Shown here piece by piece: positions 36,488 to 45,413 of a stretch of DNA of 64,000 bases. Positions within the stretch are counted from its first letter, which is position 1; each line of letters begins with the position of its first letter. Origin of the DNA: Dyadobacter sp. MSC1_007 (lineage in GTDB: Bacteria > Bacteroidota > Bacteroidia > Cytophagales > Spirosomataceae); contig NZ_JAMOZL010000006.1 in assembly GCF_023667495.1 (NCBI RefSeq), positions 62,001 through 126,000 of the forward strand, written 5' to 3'. The position numbers were made by a program, and so were the translations under genes. The notes under the pieces are model-generated. The model did not search any database, was not told where the DNA came from, and saw only the letters and a list, made by a program, of their open reading frames with translations.

Positions 36488-37936
36488 ATGACGACTGCAT
36501 TGAAAAACCTTCGCAGCTGGCTGGGCGTAAAGGATGAAGACGAGCAGGAACCTGAGCCCGCAGCCGCATTGCCGTCTGCCGAAGAGGACCGGCCGGTGAT
36601 GACATTCGGCCAGTCGGCCAGTGCGCAATCCAATCTCGCGCTCGGCCTTGCACAGGTGAGGCAGGTGCTGGAAGGGCGGCTGCGCGAGCATTTTGGGAAG
36701 GGGGCATTCAGTATGCCCGATATGCAGCTTTATGATGATAATTCGCCGTTATTCAATAAGTTGAGCGAATGGGAGCTGTCGGTGGAGGAGTATCTTACCC
36801 TGATGATTGCGCTCGCACCGCACCTGCATCCTAATTTTTTTGATAGTATCATACAACAGTTTGTGCCCAAAGACGGGGAATTTCCCGAGTTCGGCGGAGC
36901 GAAGGGTAGTGCTTATCGCGGCATGCTACCGACCGGCGAAACGGTGCTTTTCATGCTTTGCGGCCCCGATCTTCCCACGCGAATGGCCGCGAGACAGGAC
37001 ATTCTGAGCAATGAGAGCATTCTTTTCAGACAGGGTGTGCTTTCCATGGACGAGCCTCCCGAAGGTGAGCCGGACACCAGCGGTAAGCTCCTCGTTTCCC
37101 GCGACTATATCGAACTTTTTATGACCGGCCGTAAATGGAGGCCGCGTTTCGGACCGGGATTCCCGGCGCAACTCATTACCACATCCATGGAGTGGCCGGA
37201 ACTGGTTATATCCGATCCGCTGCGTGGAGAGCTGGACCAGATCCATAACTGGTTGAAATTTAATGATAGATTGATGGAAGACCCGGCACTAAGCGCACGT
37301 CTGAAACCGGGTTACCGTGCATTGTTCTACGGACCGCCGGGAACGGGCAAAACCCTGGCGGCAACGTTGCTGGGTAAACGTCTGGACCTGGATGTGTACC
37401 GGATCGACCTCTCGCAGGTGGTTTCGAAATACATTGGCGAGACGGAAAAGAACCTGCAAACACTTTTTGAAATAGCCGAAAACAAGCGATGGATCTTATT
37501 TTTCGATGAAGCCGACGCATTGTTTGGTAAACGGACTTCCGTCAGTTCTTCCCATGACCGGTATGCCAATCAGGAAGTATCCTATCTGCTGCAACGCATC
37601 GAAGACTACAATGGGCTGGTTATCCTGGCGTCGAATTTTCGGAATAATATGGATGCTGCATTTACCAGGCGGTTTCAAGCGATGGTCAATTTTGCTATGC
37701 CAACGATGCACGAGCGCATGCTCCTATGGCGACAAACATTGCCTTCCACCATCGATATTTCCCCTGATTTATCCATTGAAGAACTGGCCACGCATTTTGA
37801 ATTAACCGGCGCTTCCATTTTGAATGTAATCCAACTCGCCACGATCCAGGCATTGTCCGCGGGCCAGCCATTAAGCAAAAACCTGCTCGTGCAGGAAATC
37901 AGGAAAGAGTACGCCAAGGAAGGCCGGACGATGTAA
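36488..37936 (+). CDS. AAA+ ATPase of the eCIS (Pvc15-like)
   Basis: A 482-residue protein. The N-terminal half is specific to CIS ATPases. The AAA+ core has Walker A GPPGTGKT at 282-289, Walker B ILFFDEAD with Asp340/Glu341, a sensor-type Asn in LASNFRNNMDAAF and the Arg pair in FTRRFQ. Pvc15 homologues are needed for particle assembly and effector loading, probably by unfolding cargo, which fits its place after the payload block. It is the last gene of the cluster, 10 bases after the propeller gene. No T-rich terminator follows within 100 bases. Confidence 0.95.
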   Translation: MTTALKNLRSWLGVKDEDEQEPEPAAALPSAEEDRPVMTFGQSASAQSNLALGLAQVRQVLEGRLREHFGKGAFSMPDMQLYDDNSPLFNKLSEWELSVEEYLTLMIALAPHLHPNFFDSIIQQFVPKDGEFPEFGGAKGSAYRGMLPTGETVLFMLCGPDLPTRMAARQDILSNESILFRQGVLSMDEPPEGEPDTSGKLLVSRDYIELFMTGRKWRPRFGPGFPAQLITTSMEWPELVISDPLRGELDQIHNWLKFNDRLMEDPALSARLKPGYRALFYGPPGTGKTLAATLLGKRLDLDVYRIDLSQVVSKYIGETEKNLQTLFEIAENKRWILFFDEADALFGKRTSVSSSHDRYANQEVSYLLQRIEDYNGLVILASNFRNNMDAAFTRRFQAMVNFAMPTMHERMLLWRQTLPSTIDISPDLSIEELATHFELTGASILNVIQLATIQALSAGQPLSKNLLVQEIRKEYAKEGRTM

Positions 37937-38019
37937 TTTCCATGGAATTCAGAATGCGAAATGTGCAGATTGTCCAGCCGAACCGGCAGATTGTATAAGT
38001 AGAACTGTGACCGGTAGGC

Positions 38020-38027
38020 TACTTTTG
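38020..38027 (+). promoter_or_regulatory. Candidate -7 box for the TonB-receptor operon
   Basis: TACTTTTG matches the Bacteroidetes -7 consensus TAnnTTTG exactly. No convincing -33 box sits at the usual distance. Transcription would start near 38034, leaving a leader of about 100 bases before the ATG at 38136. Confidence 0.45.
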
Positions 38028-38032
38028 CGATA

Positions 38033-38055
38033 TTATTTAGAACAAGTCTACTTAT
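38033..38055. promoter_or_regulatory. Possible Fur-like operator (imperfect palindrome)
   Basis: TTATTTAGA (38033-38041) and TCTACTTAT (38047-38055) form an imperfect inverted repeat around a five-base spacer, with a perfect TAGA-N5-TCTA core. It would cover the predicted transcription start of an operon that looks like metal uptake, so iron-dependent repression is plausible. The same bases also form part of the leader RNA fold described separately, so the two explanations compete. Confidence 0.3.
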
Positions 38056-38111
38056 TGATAAGCCGGATGGCTGGAACCCACCCGGCTTGTTGCGCCAAAG
38101 GCGCTACTTGT
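38042..38111 (+). ncRNA. Candidate structured leader: compact three-way junction
   Basis: Bases 38042-38047 (ACAAGT) pair with 38106-38111 (ACTTGT). Inside, 38058-38066 pair with 38082-38090 (nine pairs including one G-T), extended after a mismatch by 38068-38070 with 38078-38080 around a seven-base loop. Bases 38092-38096 pair with 38100-38104 around an AAA loop. Only single bases separate the helices at two of the three junctions. It lies in the predicted 5' leader of the TonB-receptor mRNA. It matches no riboswitch class I can name. Confidence 0.45.
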
Positions 38112-38135
38112 AAACGCTGAAACATTTAAAAGCAA

Positions 38136-40511
38136 ATGCAAATTAGTAAAATTCTGCATACAGGGCTCCTTTGTGCCTTGTCCTTCATTGCCCATGCCCA
38201 AACTTCGCTGGCCAGCCTTTCCGGTCAGGTGAAAACCGAAGACGGAGAGCCGCTGCCGGGCGCTGCCGTTGGATTGAAAGGAACGTCTGTCGGGACATTT
38301 GCCAATGCCGATGGCAAGTTTACGCTTGAAAACGTGCGTCCGGGTAGTTATCAGTTGGCTGTGTCGTTTCTAGGTTACCAGTCGCAGTCGAAAGACATTG
38401 TTGTGAAAAGCGGGGAAAGCGCCCGGATGAATTTTAAACTGGTTTCGGAAAGCAAGGAGCTGGAATCGGTTTCAGTGATCGGCCGGTCGGAGACGCGTGA
38501 AGTGAACCGTCAGGCTTACAATGTGACGGCAATTGATGCCAAAAAGCTTCAAAACTCTACATTGGACCTTTCCCATGCACTCGACCGCGTGTCGGGCGTG
38601 CGTGTAAGGGAGAGCGGGGGCGTGGGTTCGAACATGAACTTTTCGCTGAACGGCTTCACAGGCCGTCAGGTGAAATTCTTCCTGGACGGTGTGCCGATGG
38701 ACAATTTCGGCTCGTCTTTCCAACTTAATAATATCCCTATTAACCTGGCCGAAAGGGTAGAAGTGTACAAAGGTGTGGTGCCGATCTGGCTCGGGTCCGA
38801 TGCATTAGGAGGTGCGGTCAATATTGTTACCAATACCAAACAGAACAGTTATCTCGATGCTTCATATTCCTACGGCTCTTTCAATACCCACCGGACGGCT
38901 ATCAATGCGGGTTACACCAGCAAATCAGGCTTTACGGCTCAATTGAATGCATTTCAGAACTATTCGGATAATAATTACTGGATCAATGTCGACGTAGCGG
39001 ACGTGAATACGGGGCAATATTTCCGAAACCAGCGACTGCGCAGGTTCCATGATACTTATCATAATGAAACCGTGATCGCCAGCGTGGGTGTGGTCGGCAA
39101 AAAGTTCGCCGACAGGCTCCTTGTAGGGATCACCTTAGGCAAAAATAAGGCCGAAATCCAGACGGGTGCACGGATGGTGAGCGTTTTCGGACAATGGCAC
39201 CGGAAGGGGAATATCGTCATGCCGAGTTTGAAATACCAAAAGAAAGATTTGTTTGTAAAAGGACTGAATGTCAATATATCAGCCAATTACAACCTGGGTA
39301 ACGAACAGAATGTCGACACCGTTTACCGCCGTTACAACTGGTTTCAGCAGTTCAAACAATACGAAGGAAAAGGTAGCGAACGTGAAAGGTCGCTCTACAA
39401 ATTCCGGAACAATAATGGCCTGGCGACTGCCAATGTGACCTACCAGATCGACAGCAGGCATTCGGTGACGATCAATAATGTGTATAATACTTTCAACCGG
39501 AAAGGAAAAGATGAGCTGTTCCCGGATGCGGACAAATACGAGCAGCCGCGGATTAATACAAAAAATGTACTCGGATTGGGTTATAAATTTGATTACAGCG
39601 AACAATGGAATACGTCGATTTTCGTCAAACATTTCTCCCAGCATAACAAATATTCAGTGTCCTATAACCCAACTGGAAACTGGGGAGATGAAGCTTTTTT
39701 AGTACAAAAAAACAACTTCAAAAAACTCGGATATGGCATTGCTTCTACTTATTTCCTCTTTAAGAATTTTCAGCTAAAAGGTTCATTTGAAAAAAGTTAC
39801 CGACTGCCGGAGACCGATGAGCTGTTTGGCGACTTGCTGAATCTTGAAGGAAACATCAACCTAAACCCCGAAACGAGTAATAACTATAACCTGGGTTTTA
39901 GCTACCAGGGTAATATCAACCGCATTCACCGGTTTAGCGTCGATGCCAATGTGCTTTACCGTGATGCGCAGGGCTTTATCCGTCCCAAGTTAAATGCAAA
40001 TCAGACGAAGCAGGTCATGGATAACCTGGCGGATGTCACGAATTTCGGCGTCGATGGCGAAGTACGTTACTCATTCCGCCAACTTTTCACAGCCGGTGTG
40101 AACCTTACCTACCAGGATCTCAGGAATAATACCCGCTTTGAAGACGGCTACACGACCGAAAGCCCGCTCTACCGCGACCGCATTCCCAACATGCCTTTCA
40201 TGTTCGGCAATGCCGACGCTGCCGTTTTTCTCAAAAACCTGGGCCGAAAAGGCAACACGCTCACGCTGGGTTACAATCTCCTTTATGTGCATGCTTATTA
40301 CCTGTACTGGCCAAGTCTGGGCAGCGACAAGCTCGACATCCCGCAGCAATTGAGCCACGACGTCAATGTGGTGTACGCCATGGCGGATGGTCGTTATAAT
40401 GTATCGGTAGAATGCAAAAATCTGCTCGATGCCAGGCTCTATGATAATTTCAGTCTGCAAAAGCCAAGTCGTGGTTTCTACGTCAAGCTGCGCTATTTCA
40501 TCAGTAAATAA
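38136..40511 (+). CDS. TonB-dependent outer-membrane receptor (siderophore/metal type)
   Basis: A 791-residue protein. After the signal peptide (LLCALSFIAHAQ) comes a carboxypeptidase-regulatory-like domain (SLSGQVKTEDGEPLPGAAV). The plug follows (NSTLDLSHALDRVSGVRVRE, then FLDGVPMDNFGSSF and VPIWLGSDALGGAVNIVT), then a 22-strand-type barrel ending RGFYVKLRYFIS. It lacks the SusC signature and is much shorter than SusC proteins, so a siderophore or metal chelate is a more likely substrate than a glycan. The following genes (DUF4374 lipoprotein, PepSY membrane protein) are often found with such receptors. Possible promoter, operator and leader structure lie upstream. Confidence 0.94.
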   Translation: MQISKILHTGLLCALSFIAHAQTSLASLSGQVKTEDGEPLPGAAVGLKGTSVGTFANADGKFTLENVRPGSYQLAVSFLGYQSQSKDIVVKSGESARMNFKLVSESKELESVSVIGRSETREVNRQAYNVTAIDAKKLQNSTLDLSHALDRVSGVRVRESGGVGSNMNFSLNGFTGRQVKFFLDGVPMDNFGSSFQLNNIPINLAERVEVYKGVVPIWLGSDALGGAVNIVTNTKQNSYLDASYSYGSFNTHRTAINAGYTSKSGFTAQLNAFQNYSDNNYWINVDVADVNTGQYFRNQRLRRFHDTYHNETVIASVGVVGKKFADRLLVGITLGKNKAEIQTGARMVSVFGQWHRKGNIVMPSLKYQKKDLFVKGLNVNISANYNLGNEQNVDTVYRRYNWFQQFKQYEGKGSERERSLYKFRNNNGLATANVTYQIDSRHSVTINNVYNTFNRKGKDELFPDADKYEQPRINTKNVLGLGYKFDYSEQWNTSIFVKHFSQHNKYSVSYNPTGNWGDEAFLVQKNNFKKLGYGIASTYFLFKNFQLKGSFEKSYRLPETDELFGDLLNLEGNINLNPETSNNYNLGFSYQGNINRIHRFSVDANVLYRDAQGFIRPKLNANQTKQVMDNLADVTNFGVDGEVRYSFRQLFTAGVNLTYQDLRNNTRFEDGYTTESPLYRDRIPNMPFMFGNADAAVFLKNLGRKGNTLTLGYNLLYVHAYYLYWPSLGSDKLDIPQQLSHDVNVVYAMADGRYNVSVECKNLLDARLYDNFSLQKPSRGFYVKLRYFISK

Positions 40512-40548
40512 TTCCAATCAATTCAATAATCCAATTAAAATCACAAAA

Positions 40549-41784
40549 ATGAAAAAGTCATATTTGAAATGGTTTTTTGCAATGGGTATGGGCCTTTTTC
40601 TAGGCGCGTGCAGCAGCGATGACGACACCGCAACACCCGCGCCTGAACCCGGCACAGGCGGGCAGGGGCGATATGTGGTAGCTTCTACTCCGGTGGGCTC
40701 GCAAGGGGTCGCCGATTACCTGCTCACGACAAGCGACCTCACGCAGGGCACGATCAGCACGGTTGGGCAGGGAATTGAGCAGGACGGTTCATACCGCTAC
40801 TATTTGACCCATAAGGGGAAGTTTTTCAGCCTCTTGTATGGACAGGGTAACCCCGGTGCCGTTACGACCTATGCTTTGGATGAAAAAGGAGGATTGGTTA
40901 AAACGTCTGATTTCCAGAGCGAAACTGTCCAGGTTTTTACGCCCGCAGGTGACGATATCCTGACCATTAAAGTGCCTAGAAGCGGCAATGAGAGCGCTTC
41001 CTGGTTCCGTATCAATGCGGATCAATCACAAATCGTTTCGGAAGGGCAAGTCAATATCGTCAAGCTTGCGGGCAACGGCGAGCGTGCGCATTTCACCTGG
41101 GCTACGCAGGTGGGCGACAAGATTTTTGCTCCTTATATGAGTATTAAAGGCGTAGCACCCGATGCTTTCGGAACCGCTAATCCGGACAGCAGCTGGATTG
41201 CTGTGTTTTCTTATCCCAGTATGACGCTCGAAAAGGTGATCAAAGACAACCGCACGAGCTTTATTGGTTCGTATTTCAATAATGGCCTGGCTGTGGACGA
41301 AAATGGAGATGTCTATGGCTTCTCGCCGGCGTCGGCCACCAATAGCGGCGTCACTACTTCTACAAAACCATCTGCATTTGTCCGTATCAAAAAAGGGACC
41401 ACGGAATTCGATAAGAGCTATTTCTTTAATGTGCAGGAGAAATCGGGCGGCTACAAAATCGCGAACCAGACCTACCTCGGCGGCGGCAAATTCCTGCTTT
41501 ATATGTTTGGGACTGTCAACACAGCAACCGGAGCGAAGAAACTGGCGATCGTGGATGCTTACAATCAGACATTTACCTGGGTGACTGGCGTCCCGGATGC
41601 AATTGCTTCATCTTCTGCATCTTATAACAATAACACGATCAGCGACGACAAGAAAAGCATCTTTGTAGGCGTCAATACCGATGCCGGTAGCTGGGTTTAC
41701 ACCGTGGACATTGCTACTGCTGTCGCAAAGCAGGGCCTGAAAGTAGAAGGCGGTGTTATCACCGCGATTGTAAAAGTGAAATAG
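40549..41784 (+). CDS. DUF4374-family lipoprotein
   Basis: A 411-residue protein from ATG 40549, since the longer frame overlaps the receptor gene and lacks a signal. The signal ends with lipobox LFLGAC (Cys at about residue 21), followed by an acidic SSDDD stretch. The repeated pattern of strands and the motifs ESASWFRINAD, WIAVFSYPSMTLEKVIKD and GLAVDENGDVYGFSPAS suggest a beta-propeller. DUF4374 proteins accompany TonB receptors in Bacteroidota and probably bind the ligand at the outer membrane. The gap to the receptor stop is 37 bases. Confidence 0.88.
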   Translation: MKKSYLKWFFAMGMGLFLGACSSDDDTATPAPEPGTGGQGRYVVASTPVGSQGVADYLLTTSDLTQGTISTVGQGIEQDGSYRYYLTHKGKFFSLLYGQGNPGAVTTYALDEKGGLVKTSDFQSETVQVFTPAGDDILTIKVPRSGNESASWFRINADQSQIVSEGQVNIVKLAGNGERAHFTWATQVGDKIFAPYMSIKGVAPDAFGTANPDSSWIAVFSYPSMTLEKVIKDNRTSFIGSYFNNGLAVDENGDVYGFSPASATNSGVTTSTKPSAFVRIKKGTTEFDKSYFFNVQEKSGGYKIANQTYLGGGKFLLYMFGTVNTATGAKKLAIVDAYNQTFTWVTGVPDAIASSSASYNNNTISDDKKSIFVGVNTDAGSWVYTVDIATAVAKQGLKVEGGVITAIVKVK

Positions 41785-41797
41785 TCACCGATCCCTT

Positions 41798-43054
41798 ATG
41801 TCGACTTTCAAAAAAATCAACAACTGGTTGCACCTCTGGCTGGGCCTGATTTCAGGTATTATCGTTTTCATTGTCTGTATTACCGGTTGTATCTGGGTGT
41901 TCAATGAAGAGATAACCGCCATGACGGAGCCTGAAACGCGTGTGGAGCGGCAGAATAAGGCGGTGGTGATGCCCTCACAACTGATGCAGATAGCGCAGAA
42001 GCAATATCCCGGAATGAAAGTGTCTTATGCGACTTATCAGCAGGGGAGGGCCATTTACCTGGGTCTCGGAGAGCGTCGCGGACCTAATGCGACAATCAGG
42101 GTAAATCCATATACCGGTGTTGTGATCAGCAAGGAAATGCACAAAAAAGGGGAGGCTGATTTCTTCCGCTGGGTGTTGAACGGGCACCGCTTTTTATGGA
42201 TGCCTGTCGAAATCGGCAGGCCTATTGTAAACTATGGCACGCTGGTATTTGTGATATTGCTCGTCACAGGGCTGATTTGGTGGTATCCCAAAAAATGGAC
42301 GAAAAGTACGGTCGATAAGAGTTTTAAGATCAAATGGAACGGCTCGTTCAAACGGGTCAACCTGGACCTGCACAATGTGCTGGGCTTTTACTCCCTGCTT
42401 TTCCTACTAGCCATCGCCTTGACGGGCATGGTGTATGGCATTAAATGGTACAGCGAAGGACTGTACTGGGTCACTTCCGGCGGCGATTCACTGCCAGGCC
42501 GTAACCGCGAAGCCGGCTCGGATTCCCTGATGGTGGGTAAATTCTATTCCCCGCAGCAGGCCATCGACAAAGCCTGGAACACCGTTATCCGCAATCATCC
42601 AAAATCAGAAGGGTTCTATTACAGCTTCCCCGACACGGCAAAGGCTTCGTCGCCCATTTTTGTGACCGTGTACCCCAATAGCGGCCAGTTTTACAACAAT
42701 ATCGGTTGTTCCTTTGATCAGCACACCCTGAAAGAGCTGCCGCGGGATAAAGTTTATGGTGCGCGTTATGAAGAGGCGGGCTTCGGCACCAAATTGCGCA
42801 AGATGAATTATGACATTCATGTGGGCAGCATCCTCGGTTTTCCGGGCAAAGTCCTCGCATTTCTCGCAAGTCTTATCGGTGCCAGTTTGCCTGTAACGGG
42901 TTTTTTGGTGTGGTGGGGACGTAAATGGGGTGGGAAGAAGAACGGTAAAAAGGGCAGTAATGTTAAAAAAGTGGTTAGCAACGGTGCCCATGTCGCACCG
43001 AAACCCAGATTTCAACCTTCGACAGTTAAAAAATCGCCGGTGGTGGAACAATAG
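41798..43054 (+). CDS. PepSY-domain inner-membrane protein (possible ferric-chelate reductase-like)
   Basis: A 418-residue membrane protein. It begins with the PepSY-TM pattern INNWLHLWLGLISGIIVFIV. Further membrane segments occur at about residues 145-165 (LVFVILLVTGLIWWYP), 190-215 (FYSLLFLLAIALTGMVYG) and 350-375. His residues lie in or near the helices (WLHLWLG, LNGHRFLW, DLHNVLGFY, DIHVGSILGFPG). PepSY-TM proteins next to siderophore receptors are thought to reduce or release metal in the periplasm. The Arg/Lys-rich tail after the last helix is cytoplasmic. It follows the DUF4374 gene by 13 bases. Confidence 0.92.
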   Translation: MSTFKKINNWLHLWLGLISGIIVFIVCITGCIWVFNEEITAMTEPETRVERQNKAVVMPSQLMQIAQKQYPGMKVSYATYQQGRAIYLGLGERRGPNATIRVNPYTGVVISKEMHKKGEADFFRWVLNGHRFLWMPVEIGRPIVNYGTLVFVILLVTGLIWWYPKKWTKSTVDKSFKIKWNGSFKRVNLDLHNVLGFYSLLFLLAIALTGMVYGIKWYSEGLYWVTSGGDSLPGRNREAGSDSLMVGKFYSPQQAIDKAWNTVIRNHPKSEGFYYSFPDTAKASSPIFVTVYPNSGQFYNNIGCSFDQHTLKELPRDKVYGARYEEAGFGTKLRKMNYDIHVGSILGFPGKVLAFLASLIGASLPVTGFLVWWGRKWGGKKNGKKGSNVKKVVSNGAHVAPKPRFQPSTVKKSPVVEQ

Positions 43055-43101
43055 GGGCGTTTCGTGCGTCGATAAAGGGAGGTGCGTAGTATTAAAACAA
43101 T

Positions 43102-43980
43102 ATGGATTTCAGTAGCAGCAGGACAAAAGAGGAGCAAAACCATACATTGAAGGCCGGGGATTTTCCTCTGCATGAGCTTGGAGAAGCCTTTTTTGCGATG
43201 ACTACGATCGAAGATGGCGATGAACATTTTTTTAATGGTGTTCATCGCCATGATTTTTACGAAGTGTTATGGTTTACAGAAATTCCGCCGAACCAGTCGC
43301 ATCACATTGATTTCACAAGGTATTCCATCTCTACGAACCAGGTTTTTCTCCTTCTGCCCGACCAGGTCCACAGTATGGACCAGCGCGATAAACGCGGCTT
43401 TTTGATGGCTATCTCAAAAGATTTCTTCGAGCGCGTCATTGGAAATGACATTTTCAAGCTATTCAAATACTCGACCAGCTTTTCCGTCACTATTCCCGAT
43501 TGCCACCTTTCGATATTGAACACGCTCATGGACTTGATCCGTACTGAATACGGTGGCGGAATGCGTCCGGCTATCCTGGAATCCTACCTGCGAAGCTGGT
43601 TTCTCCATTGCATTGAACTGCAAAAGGAATCAGGCGATGCCTCTTCCGCAGACCCACGCCTGCAAATACTTCTTGAATCCATCGAGACCAACTACCGCCG
43701 CCAGCGCAAGGTGGATTTTTATGCCAACGAACTTTCACTTAGCGCCAAACGCCTCAACGAACTGACCCGCGAGTCATTTGGCAAGACCATCAGCCAGATG
43801 ATCAACGAACGCCTCGTCCTGGAAGCAAAACGCGAAATCGGCTACGTCCGGAAGCCCATTAAGGAGATCAGTTATGAACTAGGCTTCTCCGAGCCAGCCT
43901 ATTTTACAAGATTTTTTGGGAAACAGACAGGGTATTCGCCAGAGGATTTTCGGAGGAGAATGGAGGAGTTGTATGGGTAG
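43102..43980 (+). CDS. AraC-family transcriptional regulator
   Basis: A 292-residue protein. The N-terminal half is a cupin-like sensor (HRHDFYEVLWFTEIPPNQSHHIDF, then FLLLPDQVHSMDQR). The C-terminal 100 residues carry two helix-turn-helix motifs (FYANELSLSAKRLNELTRESFG and IKEISYELGFSEPAYFTRFF), ending in the family signature GYSPEDFRRRM. It is 47 bases downstream of the PepSY gene in the same direction and may regulate that operon, but it could also act elsewhere. Confidence 0.95.
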   Translation: MDFSSSRTKEEQNHTLKAGDFPLHELGEAFFAMTTIEDGDEHFFNGVHRHDFYEVLWFTEIPPNQSHHIDFTRYSISTNQVFLLLPDQVHSMDQRDKRGFLMAISKDFFERVIGNDIFKLFKYSTSFSVTIPDCHLSILNTLMDLIRTEYGGGMRPAILESYLRSWFLHCIELQKESGDASSADPRLQILLESIETNYRRQRKVDFYANELSLSAKRLNELTRESFGKTISQMINERLVLEAKREIGYVRKPIKEISYELGFSEPAYFTRFFGKQTGYSPEDFRRRMEELYG

Positions 43981-44419
43981 TTGGGGAGCGGGGCCAATAA
44001 TTAAGTGAGGTGTGACAGGTATTTCTTGAGATTCCTTTGGATTAATTTAATCAATGTGCAACGCCACATCGAATCTTTGGTGCACAATCCTGTCTTGGAA
44101 TTCCGATATGCCAGCAGTGATACATTGCATGCGTCGCATTCCAGTTAATCGCCTCAAACTTGTTGATGGTTACGGAATGCGGAGTAGAAGCGCGTCCCAA
44201 AATTTTGAAGTTCTGTCAAGGTCACAGTAGCGAGGAATTCCAGCGATGTTTGCAGTATGGTTTAAGACAACGGCTTTTCGGCAAAAGCTTGCTCCTGTTA
44301 CTTGGTGTGCCGATAATTCATTTGCAATGGCCAACAGAACAAAAAATTAACTGTTGATTTCTTGGTTTTCGCCGATTTTCCAATCTTACGATCAGGTTAC
44401 CGTAAAATTTGGAAAGTAA
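43981..44419. other. 439-base spacer without a convincing gene
   Basis: Short frames exist on both strands, but none has a plausible protein composition, start context or recognisable domain. A 13-base palindrome (GATTAA-T-TTAATC) lies at 44040-44052. The stretch is AT-richer by eye than its left neighbour and may contain gene remnants. Confidence 0.5.
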
Positions 44420-44959
44420 ATGCATAATTCACAATTTAAAGATAGAATTTTCGGACGCGCAGGATTACACTGTCTATTGATAGCATCTTTCGCTTCAATC
44501 CTCAGTTGTAACAGGCTGCACCCGGCGGGATTTTGGGTCGAATACGAAAAGGAACATTTAAAAGAGAATAAATGGGATTTCGGGCCATTCGGTGGATTTG
44601 TTGCAATGCACTGGCGTGCATCATATGATTCGGCTTTTTCGGAAAACCACATTTTAAATTTTGCCGAAAGTCATGGCTGGGAACAAGTCGATAAGACCTC
44701 TTTTAAGTCAGATACTGTTAGGAGTTGGACTTCTTCTGGTAAACCGATATTCTTCGGCACTTACTCTGAGCACACATACCAGGCAAATCTAAGTTTTGAT
44801 TTTCCTAGGTGGATTGACTCAGATTTGGTCGTGTACAGGTTCAAAACCGGCTGGATCGCCGTCCAACCAGGCAATAAAATGGAGACCAGGGTTAACGGTT
44901 ATTTGGTCGTAAGCGCCGATAGATGCCAATTTTCAGTTTATCACCTTTGGGGAGAATAG
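44420..44959 (+). CDS. Putative lipoprotein of unknown function
   Basis: A 179-residue protein with a signal-like N-terminus ending in ASFASILSC, a plausible lipobox with Cys near residue 30. The mature part is rich in aromatic residues and predicted strands (FGGFVAMHWRASYDSAFSEN, GWEQVDKTSFKSDTVR). No family was recognised. It is AT-richer than its neighbours and flanked by long spacers, which suggests an accessory or acquired gene. Confidence 0.65.
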   Translation: MHNSQFKDRIFGRAGLHCLLIASFASILSCNRLHPAGFWVEYEKEHLKENKWDFGPFGGFVAMHWRASYDSAFSENHILNFAESHGWEQVDKTSFKSDTVRSWTSSGKPIFFGTYSEHTYQANLSFDFPRWIDSDLVVYRFKTGWIAVQPGNKMETRVNGYLVVSADRCQFSVYHLWGE

Positions 44960-45067
44960 TCTTAGCGCAGCAATGAACAATGACGAACGCAATGTATCAA
45001 AGGCCTTAGGAATCTTGATTCTAGCCGGACAAATTGTTTGGAGGGTATATAGAAGAAGCCAAGAATT

Positions 45068-45277
45068 TTATATCTTACTTAAAACTCGGTTACGTTTAAC
45101 CCTCGCGAATGTGGGCTCGTCTTCAAACTGCGCTAGGTACGTGCCATCATCGTCAAAATCAATAATTTCTCCATTTTTAACAATTATACTAAGTAGGTTG
45201 TCCGAGGCGGAATTAATCTTAATTTCCGCATATCTCGCTGCAAGATTATCGCTATCGCAATGTATTTGGATTTCCAT
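45068..45277 (-). CDS. Small acidic hypothetical protein
   Basis: A 69-residue frame starting MEIQIHCDSDNLAARYAE and containing an acidic turn FDDDGTYLAQFEDEP. The composition is that of a real soluble protein, whereas the overlapping plus-strand frame (44973-45293) has a Ser/Leu/Ile-rich shadow composition. The ATG has a normal upstream (GAGTTAATG). The function is unknown. It is convergent with the lipoprotein gene at 44420-44959 and may be a truncated remnant of a larger gene. Confidence 0.5.
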   Translation of the reverse strand: MEIQIHCDSDNLAARYAEIKINSASDNLLSIIVKNGEIIDFDDDGTYLAQFEDEPTFARVKRNRVLSKI

Positions 45278-45413
45278 TAACTCACTTTTTTGATAAGCGT
45301 CCTCTTGGTTTGCAACTTCAAATTCAAATGCAAAGGAAAGTTCTTTTTTAATTTAAAGAACAGATAATGGAAACGCGTTATACTTTTGAGTGACCGACCA
45401 CTTACATCATCGC

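Noticed and set aside
8767..37936. Prophage or type VI secretion system
   Set aside because: No capsid, terminase, portal, integrase or lysis genes are present, and no TssJLM membrane complex or ClpV; the DUF4255, DUF5908, DUF4157 and AAA+ set is specific to eCIS.
44160..44357. A 65-residue plus-strand frame in the spacer after the AraC gene
   Set aside because: No recognisable domain, poor start context, and Cys-rich atypical composition; treated as part of an empty spacer.
44973..45293. A 106-residue plus-strand frame over 45068-45277
   Set aside because: The composition is Ser/Leu/Ile-rich with no plausible fold, while the minus-strand frame over the same bases looks like a real soluble protein.
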